From Vitellaria paradoxa (taxonomy: Eukaryota; Streptophyta; Magnoliopsida; Ericales; Sapotaceae), in NCBI GenBank assembly GCA_019916065.1, contig CM034244.1, forward strand, positions 32,983,433-33,047,432: a DNA stretch of 64,000 bases, in the 5' to 3' direction. Below are positions 24,859-36,800 of the stretch, in pieces (position 1 is the stretch's first letter; every line of letters starts with the position of its first letter). The position numbers and the translations under genes were made by a program. The notes beneath the pieces were generated by a model. It had not been told where the DNA came from. It ran no database searches and saw only the letters and a list, made by a program, of their open reading frames with translations.

Positions 24859-27800
24859 CTCACCCATTGCTTGCCTAAATTATTTGTTAAGTTTCATTTA
24901 TTAGATTTGTTATTCCTATTTTAAGCATATTAGGATTTTATATTTTTATTACTTTCTTTTTCAATTCTCTTTAATATCAGCATTAAAATTAAAAAAAAAA
25001 AAAAATTTCTTCTACCCTTTTGCCATGAATATCGAAAACCAATTATATTGGAATAATAAAGTAGGACTTCATTCTATTCATCAAACTTACGTCAAAAATC
25101 CTCCCTATTTTAGTGGCGCTATCGATCCTCCTGGATTTCTTGACTGGGTAGATGATATCGAATACATTTTTAACTATCACGACTTGTCTGATGACCAATG
25201 TATTCGTCTGGCCAAAACAAGATTGACCAATTATGCTAGAGAGTATTGGCAAACAGTTGAGTTATACCATAGACATGTTACTCAATGGGCTTTGATGAAA
25301 CAAATTTTGAGTGATCGATTTGTTCCTAAAAGTTTTATAGATAAGGCATGGTCTCAGTTAATGCGTCTTAAACAGGAGGATTCTTCTGTTGATGACTATT
25401 TTGATCAATTTAAAACTCTTAGGAAGTGGTCTAACTTTCAAAATGAGCCTTGTGCCATCAGTAGATTTGTTCTTGGGCTAAGGCCTTGCATCCGTGAGGC
25501 AGTTCAGCGATACACTCATAAGACGTTAAATGAAGCTTATTCCAAAGCTTTAGAAATTGAAAAATATTATAAGTTTGAGTCTTATGAGTCTATATCAGAG
25601 TCAAAGTGCCCTATACAAACTATCGAGTTACACCGCCCATCTCCTAAACCTGGCGCCCCTATTGTTTCTGTTGACACTTATGATTCTCTTATTGATTCTT
25701 CTCTTTTGACATTTGATTATGACGAGTCACCAAATTCTCAAAATGTGTCTGAAGTGGTTGAATTGGTTCCACCGTCATCTTACATTGATTTTGTTGGTTT
25801 ATTTGAGGACATCATGAATAATGATCGTCAAGATTGTATAGACTCTATCATTAGTGATGGTTACTTTTTCAGGGGATATTATTTAAGCATCTCAAGAGTT
25901 TTACTTAGTGACTTCATCAGTTGGGAGTTCTTTGAGTCTATGTCCAAGTTGTTCTTCCGTGAGATTACTCAGTTGCATGAATCCTCCTCACTTCTAGTGT
26001 ATAACAGAGGCATTCTTGTATACATTGAACAATTTCTCTTACAAGTTATGCGTAGCATCTCTTACCGCTATTTTATTGATCTCATTGAGTTTCTAGCAAC
26101 TTATTCTTCTTTGAGAGATTCTAATTTGACAAGTTCATTTGCATCCTCCCTCGTCATTTTCTCTCAACCATGTATTCCACCCTTTTTTGATAATGCTGAT
26201 ATTAATTGGAAAATTGGGTTGAGTAATAATTATTATAAATTTCCTACTTATGTTATTGATGAGAATAAAGAATTTAATGGATGTAACTTAATGATGACTT
26301 ATGCATTGCATACTTATTACCTCATATCGTCTTGCCAAAATTTGCATGCCGAAAATGTTGGGCCATTCTATATCCTTTGTAATCCTAATCCCAATGCAAT
26401 TTTTTTCACTTTGCCATGTGATATGAGTTTTGTCGTAATTTGGCATGTGGAGAACTTGTTATCTTGTGAAGGCATCTTTGGGCCTCAAATATTGTCTGCA
26501 GGTTATGGAGATATTTTTATGCCGGTTCCAGTTCCTCCACCTCTTCAGCGCTGCCTATCTGTGTTCGATGTTGAGGATCTCATTTTCCTTCAACTCCAAA
26601 GATGTCTTGTCAAGTGGAAAATGCGACACGATAACAGTGCCAAGTTTTCAACTCGACGGAGTCGAGTTCTTCTCAGTCCAGGAGAGTTGATGAGGACATC
26701 ATCTAGATTTTTATTTCTTTTATTATTATTATTATTTTATTTATTATTTGGACCCATTTGTTTTGGGCTTTATTGATAATGAGTTTATATTATTAGAGGT
26801 TATTTGGACCCATTTGTTTTTGGGCTATTTTAGTATCGGTTTATTTTATTTTAGGCCTTTTGTGTTAGGCCCATGATGTGTTTTATTTAAACCCTAATTA
26901 GGGTTAACAGAGGGGGATTGATTGATTGAATAATATTGGTGGCTGGTTTTTCTTTCCCCTCTTTTCTTCTGATTCTTCTTCTCTACTTTCTTCTTTCTCT
27001 TGCTTTCTCTCTATTCTTTCTTTACTTTCAATTGTTGTTCCGCATCATATTGAGCCTAAAAGAAAATAACACAATTTTTTCAAATGCAGTTACGCACAAG
27101 AAACTGTAGAAAACTACCACAAAGACTCAAAGGAATAATTGACTGAGTACTCTAATATGGTTGATGCTAAGCTAGCTTGGTATACATTGTTAGGTTTATT
27201 TCCTATCAGTTTAAGTTTTTAGAATAATTGGTAACTTAACATGGTATGAGAGCTTTGGTCCATGAGACCCTCGGTATTTGGCCATTAAGAACTATAACCC
27301 TAACTATGCATTTTGGTATGGTATTTGGCCATTTAAGAAGCAAATACACTCACAAGATGAGTGTGGCAGAAACAAGGATATCAAGACAGATGTGTGGTAA
27401 TACAAAAAAAGATTAGATAAGAAACAAATATATTCAAAAAAAAGTTAAGGTGGCAATGATAGAAGAGAAGTTGAGAGAGAGTCATTTAAAATGGCTTGGT
27501 CATGTCCAAACTAGAACTACAGATGCACTGTCAAGAAAGAGTGATTTGAACCAAGTAAAAGGTGTAAAAAGGACAAAAGATTGGTCCTCAGGATATATGG
27601 ACTAAAAGAGAAGCTGTGCTATGATTTACTTTTCTGATAAGTTATCATAAAACAATCACATGGCTTTGGACAAATCCATCTAACGCGCAATGCTTCTCAA
27701 TTCAATTCCCACTCAACCAATCCTTGCCAATGGAAATCTTCCTTGGATTTGCAACCCATTTTAGGCCACTCTGTAATTGTTGTAATCCCGTTGTTTATTA

Positions 27801-30800
27801 GAACTTGAGATAGATTTATTAATCAAATGTTTTGCAACATGGTTTTCACACATTCTACTGAAGTTGAGGAAAACCTTCAGTAATCTAAAACTCTTTTTTC
27901 TTTTTCTTTTTTTTCCCATGATAAATAAAGTTTATTAAAGTAGAACAAAGGGATTTAACACATGGACAAAAGGGGGTCCTTAGCAATTTATTCCTCAAAA
28001 AGGAAAAAAGTCTAATGAGAAATTGAAAATTAGGAAATTCAAGATTTCAATACAAAAAGAAAATGGAGTGAAGCAGAAAGTATTCTTTTAGAGCCAGACC
28101 TTCAGATAATTTCCATCAAGGGCAATAGCTAGGCTGCAATCTGCAATGGCATCTGTGATCTGGCCCATGGCCTTATATGCAGCAGCACGATTGCAGAAAC
28201 AAACAGCTGCAAAGGGACGTGACTCAACAGTACATGATAAAGCAGCAGTGTAGTGTTCAACAGCTTCTGCATGCCTTCCTGATTGAAATGCTTCATTTCC
28301 AGCAGCCTACAATGAAACAAATAACAACACCCATATCACTACACTCACAAACATGAGGGGGGGGGGGAGAGAGAGAGAGAGAGAGAGCATATGTATTTTT
28401 CAGCCTACCTTTTCCAAACAAAGTCACAAAAAAAGAAAATTCAGCCACCACCTTTTCTCATGTATGGTCAACCAGGAAAATATGTTAAAAAATTAAAAAT
28501 TCATTCACCCTGGGGATTAATTTTGGTGCATGGCTGCCTACAGTATGATCTAGAAGGGAGATGAACCAAAAAAACTTCATATTGCTTCATCAGCAGTAAA
28601 TTGGGCATTTGGAGCTGTTAAAGAAACCCAACAACACATAAAAGTAGGGGCCTCAACCTTAAAACCTAGGTGTTAAAGTGAGGGACGTCCATCTCTTATA
28701 AGGGACAAGTAATTTTTACTTTGGGCCGATGTGGTACAACATCTAACAGCCTCCCTCACGCTAGCCCGCATGGACATAGGCTTAGCGTGGACTATGGTGA
28801 GGCCCAATTAAAAGCCCGCTCTGATACCATGTTAAAGAAACCCAACAACACATAAGAGTAGGGGCCTCAACCTTAAAACCTAGGTGTTAAAGTGAGGGAC
28901 GTCCATCTCTTATAAGGGACAAGTAATTTTTACTTTGGGCCGATGTGAGACAACATTTAACAGGAGCGAAGAATCTCCATAATTCCTGAGAAGGAAGAAC
29001 GTCTATGGTGTAAGCACTAATCTTGAATTCTTTGGGGATCATCGCTTTGGTAATTTAAAGGTTGTCTTTGAAACCATTTGACATATTTGTGCATGATCAG
29101 ACCTAAAAGGAATAATCAGACCTAAAAGGAATGATCTGACCTTCTGGGAACAATGCTAAGTGTCATCTATGGTTGAGTCACCAGAAACCTATAGAGGGAG
29201 CATCAAGGTGGTCTGGATCAAGAGAGAGAGATTGTTGAGGGATAAGGATTATGGGTGTAATAATGGTGATGATCTCCTTGGGAAGGAGATGGGTATATAT
29301 ACATATATAGGCCAAGAGGAGTCCCATAGGACATGGGTCAAGGCGCTATATCTGCCTAGCGGGGATTGAGCCATAGATTGGAGCAACCCTCCATGGCAAG
29401 GATACCTACCAGAGATCTCTCTCTGGGCCGGTCAAAGAAGTCTCAACGAATCTCTTGATTCTATCCATCAAACTACTAGTACCCAATGATCCTGCTGAGT
29501 GACCAAATGGAGGTCTACTTTACCTTCTCCAGGTCAAAGGAATAGTCCTAGTGTTCCCCCCCCCCCCCCAAAAAAAATCCTTGGGAACTTAGAACATAAA
29601 GTTAAATATGCATTTAGAAGTATAAATTAAAATCTACTTAAATTAACAAAAGGATAATAACAAGTTAATTAGATAACTTATTATTTTGGTACATTATTCT
29701 GTATTTTGGAATGTTTTCCTGTGTTTTAATGAAAATGTTAGAAATATTATTCTGCTAGTATTTTGATGAACTGAATCTCTTGATTGTTTCATGAATAAGA
29801 AATTATATTTTATTCCTTAGCATCTGACAAGGATTGGAGGTGCCTCTAAGAATTCCGAAAAAGCACCATTTTTTTTTCCAGCTGGGAAAGAGGTGTTCTC
29901 TAACCAAGGAAATAATTTAGGCTGTCCTTGAAGGTTGCAGAGGGGCTACTGCTTTAACTATTTTCATATGCTTGAACCTGTCCGGTTAGTGAAAAAATAG
30001 ACTCCATTCATTCTAGTCAACACCAAAGACTTTTGCATCAATAACAAGGTCTCGAACCTTGAAATACGCAAGGCACAACAGCTAGTTTTGATGCAGAGAA
30101 ATTTTAGTGAATTTTTCTCCATTTTCGTATGATGAAGTTTTAAAGGATTCAGAAATTGAAATTCAAAATGGGTTAAAAAAATGATATTAAAGAAGAAAGC
30201 CACAGCCACTGTGATGCTTCCCAGAATATTTCTTCAAGATTTCCATTAGCTATGTTCCCCTACAGAAGAGTTTCCAAGTTTTATAGAAACAAGGAAAGCA
30301 GTTGTTACAATGTGTCTAAGCACAGAGAGCTTAAACTATGTAATGGACATACCTTATGGCGTAGGAGTTCACATATTGTGCCAGCTAGGGGTAACGATGA
30401 TTCCAAACTCTTGCTTTCACACCTGGAAAGAAAATTAGCATCAGCAATTTCAAGTGGCATGAAGTGTAGCCTGCAAAAAGGGTTATATATGAACAGATTA
30501 GTTGGTACTCTTCAGTGGCAGAGACAGATTCCTCTTGCTTCTTCAGAAAATTGAGAGCTTCCTCAAGCCTTCCTAGATAAAAGTAGGATTTGATAATCAG
30601 GCGCCATCGCCATAGCCTGAAGGAGTGTTTCTTTTGGACATCATAACAGTTCACATTTGTTAAGTGGCCGTGAACAGTTGTGGCAGAATAGTTCATCTCT
30701 GCTGAACCAAGAGTCTGCTTACATAATTGGATTGACTCCTCATATTTCCGCAGCTGCTCAATGAAATAAAAGTTAGTCCAATTTTGATGACAAATCTTTA

Positions 30801-33800
30801 GGTCCACTATCAATTGCTGCTGTAAGTTCTGTCTTAATCTTTAAAACCTTTGAGCAACCTAACATTTAAAATTTCTAATAACAAAAGCACGAACCACAAA
30901 AAGAGCATCCGCTTTCATTTCAAGCAATTTCTCACTGTAAGAGCTTATCGTCAAAGCCTCAGAAATTATTCCCAAAGCTCTTTCTGCATCACTAGATGTT
31001 CTTCCCTGCAAAAGCTCTGCAGACTTCTTCAGGCACTCTGACACTTTCTGACAGACAGAAGAAACATTATTTTTATTACTAATTTGCATATTATACTCTT
31101 TTTAGTACAATGCAGTGAAACAAGTGTCAAGGGTACTATGGAAATAATTTTCTTCCCTATTTTTTTCCTAGATTGTGCAGGATTATATAGTTTTCTCCTA
31201 TTCCTAGTTTGTATAGAATTTCTACTAGTATATTTACAAAGCACAGATTTGAGTGTCAAACTATTCACTTAATTCTAGTCTTCTGGCAACAATTAAAATG
31301 ACAATAACAATAACCGAAACAAAGAACAAAGAAAATTACATGACCATGCTTTTGATTGAACTTCAACAAATTTTATCACCAACAAAACCTTAAATAGCAA
31401 CAGGACTACTAAAAGTAAACCTTTTTACATGGGTGTAGAGAGTAAGGCAGTTGATATGCCGAGGTATCATATAAATATCAAATACAAATCTTTGATTATT
31501 TTAAAACTTGTTTTGTATTGTTAAAACATTAACGATCATCTCAGGTAAAAACCTAAGTTATTTGAGAGAAGGGCAACTTTATTCCTTATGCTATTGTTCT
31601 ATGGTTTATATAATTTGAAACTCAAATGGGCCATACCTTTTTTTTTTTTGGAAAGGGCAAAACACATGCAACTATAGACTATGGGGTCGGTAGTGAGATT
31701 TGAACTCAAACACCTTTGCCAACCCCAATACCATATTAGACTTAGCCACCAACTCACCGAACAAATAAAGCTTTTAGGCCTAGTTTAGTACAAAGGATAG
31801 GAATGGTTATTCTCGCACAATATTCCATTCCATTCTCTCAAATAAAGTAACATTTCAAATAAACATAAAGTAATATTTCAAATAAGTACCAAATAAGGAA
31901 ATGGAATAGAAGTGTAGGAATGACCATTTCATTCCCTTGCATAGGCCTTAGAGGAAGGGGCAATTTTACTGGGGCTTAAGTTTGAGCTCTAATACCATGA
32001 ACAAAAATAAGAATGGGAAGTTTAATGAAGTTCATGGAGATTACAAAAGACCATTTATATAGCATACTATGGAAATCACATATTTGATTCCATAATTTTA
32101 GAAATCAATTATTCAGTTTCTCCATAATACTCTCGTATTACCATATTATAAATATAAAGTTAGCTTTACATATATAATGGGGCCCATTTCTCTTATTCTA
32201 TAGTCTTACATTTATGGTTTGGCAAAAGGAGGGAGAAGTATGTGATTTTCAAAGGGGAAAGAAGGATGTACATGTGATACTTATGTTCAATTTGTTTCTC
32301 ATTATTCTGCTTGGTGGTGTGCAGTTTACAGATTTTATTCAAGACACATCAGTCGGAAGAGAGATGCTATATCAACAGGGTGTTCTCATATTTACGGGAA
32401 GTTAGAATATTTGATTTTATAATCAGTTTTGTCATGAAATTGCCAAATGGGGAGATTGTTAGATTTTATTTCATGTATTGGCTAATTTCATGTCCAAACA
32501 AGTTTTGTTTTGTGTCCAAATGATATCTTCGTTAGATTTATATTATGACGAGTGAAAATAAATCCTTGTTCTTATATTATGATTTATATTGGATTTATAA
32601 ATATACATATAATATTTAAGCAGCCCTGTAGTTCCCTTATTTTGTTTTTCCTTTCAAGAAACCTCTGCCATCTTGTACAAAAGGATATTTGATGATACAG
32701 TCCAAGAAGTTAAGGACATCCCAGATCTGGTGTTAGCACTCCTAGTTCCTTCCTGGGACCTGCTAGTCAAACTTCTGTTTTCATTTTTAACTCATGAGCC
32801 TGTATGCATCAGGATGAGTATTTCTTTCATCAATTTAGAGATAAGATAATTTTGTTCAACAAGTTTTTGGTAATTTAGACAGATGTACAGAACTGGCATT
32901 TCATCATTAAATGATCTACAAATTTATAAAAACAAATTATAGGACAAATTGAAATGAGCAACAGTAAACTACATGTAAAGAAGAAACTAATTAATATACC
33001 TGCACCTTCTCCAGTCCCTCAGAGGCTTCTAATACTAACTTTCGGTCCACACAGGCATCGCTTCCTGATCGCAAGCACTTAATGAAATGTAGAGATGCAT
33101 CTTCAACTTCCCCAAGGGCCAGATAACAACTAAGAAGGATGCAAAATTATAAAAAAAAAAAAAGGTCATATTAACCCATTATTGTTAAACAGAATCCAAT
33201 TATTAGGTACTCGGTGCTGCATCTAATAACTAAAACAAAACATGCAAAGCACTTAATGAAATATGCAGATGTATCTTCAACTTACCCAAAGGCCAGTAAC
33301 TAAAAAGGACTCGAAATATTAGGGACATATTAATAAATCATTATTAAACGAATTACAGGTACTCAGTGCTGCATCCAATAACTAAAGCAAAACATGCAAA
33401 GAATGAGTCCATCAGCAAATTGAAAACAGAAGTAATACAAGTACAAAGGACAAAGATGCTGCATGACAGTCAAGACTTGAGCACTTAAAAATTCACCACC
33501 CTGTTAAGCTACAAGTGCAGAAACAACACAAAAAGCAACATGAAAAATTTGCATATGTTAAAAATATTGACACTAAGTACAATCATGATAAATTTGCATA
33601 TGTCAAAAATATTGACACGTAGTACAACCATGATTTAATAATGAAATGTCTGTACAACATAATTCAGACAGAAAAATTTCTAACCCTTTTAGGCAATCCA
33701 TATTACAGCAGAGAACATCACTAGCACTAAAAGTGGAGAAAAAAAACACAAATGGTTGTACAAAAATTTGAATATTTTAACATATTAAGCCTCAGTACAA

Positions 33801-36800
33801 ACTGCTATTTAATATATAAATTATCTGTACCAAAATCAACCAGTAAGAACCAAAGGCATACCAAGCAAAGATCCATATGCATGGAGACTCAAAAATCCAA
33901 ATGAACTGCTATTCCTAAATGCTAAAAGATGTAAGCATCAACCATAAGCTGAAATCATAAAGAAAAGTAGTATTCTCGTCATCCATATGTATGCATTGAT
34001 AACAACTCAGAGTCACCCATGAAATTCTCCAAGCTTCCACTAAAATCTGTAATTTTGTGGCAAAGCTAAAGTTGATTGGATGATGGATAAGCATGTAAAA
34101 TATTATTTTCAGGAGATAAGATCTTTTGAAGGATCTAAAAACAACCCTCAGGGGACAATATGATTTCAAATGAATAAAAGTTGTCTATTATGCTACAGTT
34201 ACAAAATTTTCAAATTGTGTTTACTTTTTAAATATGCAATGATATTCTGGATACTTCTGCTGTTGAACAATCAGTTTGAAAAATAAATAGTTCACTCTAA
34301 ATAGTTGAGACAAATCCTCGTCTAGTAGAATTCAATTTATTAATAATATAATATACCATTTCAAATGCAATAGCATGCAGGATATTATGTGGGTATCGGA
34401 AAAGGATGCATTGCTCTTCTCCACTGACAGAATGCAAAAATAAAATAAATATGTAGACCTTTTGAGATTAGGAAAAATAAAGACCAAAAAGTAGCGCGGG
34501 AAGGACTTCTGTTGCATGCCATAATACAATTGTGAACTGTAAACAATAATGCTTCATTCAGATAGATGTGAATTTCAAATCGATGGATTTGGTATTTGAC
34601 TTAGTAAAAATAAGAGGGAGGTGACTGCTATAGGTAAGTTGAGAATAACTTTGTTAGGATTTTTCAGTATCAAGGATTTCAGTTAAATTATTTTGCATCA
34701 GTATTTCAAACCTACCATGATGCATCATCCCACTTTTTCTGGTTCAATTTGAAGTCCATATCAAATATATATTTTGAGTTATTCCCCTTCTATAATTAGC
34801 AACAAATTGTTTTACTTCAAATCAATAAATACAAACATGACTAAGAATTAATTCATTTGTAACAAAATCAATAAAGAAGATAGCAGTCCAAGATCACACT
34901 ATATTACTCATCGAGAACAACTTACTGGAAGACTAGACCTATTTCCAGTCCCCAATATCCATGAAATCTGCTTATTTTCTATGTTTTTACAAAGTCCTGT
35001 TATCCTGTTTTGTGAGAATGCGGCATAAAATGAAGTCAAATTAGGGTAATATTTTCATTGCAAACTATTAAGCAATGGTTAAGTACAACAGAACCAACTT
35101 TGTAACCCTATGACATAAGTGCATGTAACATTTATGACTGCAGAATGAAATCAAAGGATCATTACCAAAGAAGATGCCTTACTTTGCAGCTCGAACATGC
35201 ACCCTCAGAAAACTGGGATCTATTTCAGCAGCCTTCACGCAATCTGCAAGTGCTTCTCTCATTCTTCCAAGAGACATACGGGTTGCTGCACGGTTGCTAT
35301 AGCATAGCATCAAAGCCCTAAGGCAGCCTCTAGAATTCTCATTTTGAGAAACACAATTCAACCCTTGTGTATAATAGTCCTCGGCTCTCAACATATCTCC
35401 ACTTGAATAGGCTTGGTTTCCCCTGATATTAATCAAAATCAACATTCTCAACCAGGAGAAGCCACAATATACATCTTGAAAAAAAACACACTAACCACAT
35501 AATAGAGCAACAAAACCAAACTGCCAACTTAACCGACACAACTAAACAAGAATCACAATTACAGGACAATTTCCAGGATTTAAATTTTGTCAAAAGGTAA
35601 TGCATCGCATTAGAAATAAAACCATACCTTAATCGCCATTTCTCACAGGCCTCTTGAGCTGCAATGCTTGCAGCAGGAATAGAGATAGTTTTTTGCTTGG
35701 TTTCCTGTTCCTTAACTGCTTCAGACTTATCCTGTTTCTTGCTGAATGAAGAAGATATATCTCCTTTCTGACCTTGACTAGATGCCAAAATTGATGTTTC
35801 AGATAGTGGAAAAAACTGCATAGAGGATGATGTATGTGGAACTTTAGTTTTAGCAGGAGAACTATATGGTTTCTGACCAACTTTCACACAAGTTTTCTTT
35901 TTGTGGTGGCGTATTGCTGCTGATGACTGACTTTGAGCGGAAGAAGACACAGAAAATGTGAAGCTAGTGACCCCAACATCTTCCGAGGCTGAAGCAAAAC
36001 TAAACTGCATCCTGCGATTGCTATCTTCCCTCTCAATCCTTGAACTAGAACTCATTTCAGTATCTGCAGCAGTTATAAATGTGTCAGTGCTATTGTCCAA
36101 CTGTTCATCTGCAGATTTAAAGCTTTCAGTCTCAGCCCCCAAAAAGGACTCTTCTGAAGGACCATCAGCACCATCACCTTTACCAAACCTATACTGTGAA
36201 CCTTCCACTTTTATTTCTGTAAATTTTACATCACTGTCAATATCTAAGCGCTGTGTTGCATCAACCAAATCTTCATCATTTGAAGCTGTTGGGTGTGATT
36301 TGCTTGAGGCATTGCTATTATAAAAATGGAAGGGCTCTTCCGTTGTCACAGAAGTTTCTCTTGAACCTTTATCATCAGCCTCCTGATATGGAGAAACGTC
36401 CATGGGGGAATATGATTCAAAGAAGTCTTGCAGTTCTTGTGAACTAGTTCTCCTCAAAACAAAATCTTGCCCGGAAGGTTTTTTCAATTTGTCTCTTTTT
36501 TTCTTTGACCTGGCATCTTTGGATGATTTCTTTTTTGCACTAAACTCCAGCTTATTATCTGAGCTCGTGAATATGTTTCCTTTTTGGTAGTGTGTGGTGA
36601 ATTCTACATAAGGTGTCCCCATGGCATCCCACCTGCTAGTAAATTTGAACTCATCCATCCTTTCAGGTCTGTCCATAGAAGGATGCTGCATAAAATTCTC
36701 AACTGGTTGCGAAGGAGCACCACAAGATGGGGAGATAGAAGATGACGAAGCCATGCTGTGCAGCTTGGTATAATCATTATAGTGGTCAGGAGGAACCTGA

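Noticed and set aside
32440..32640. Solo LTR with purine tract
   Set aside because: The ggggagattgttag context is suggestive, but no LTR end, TSD or second copy could be located.
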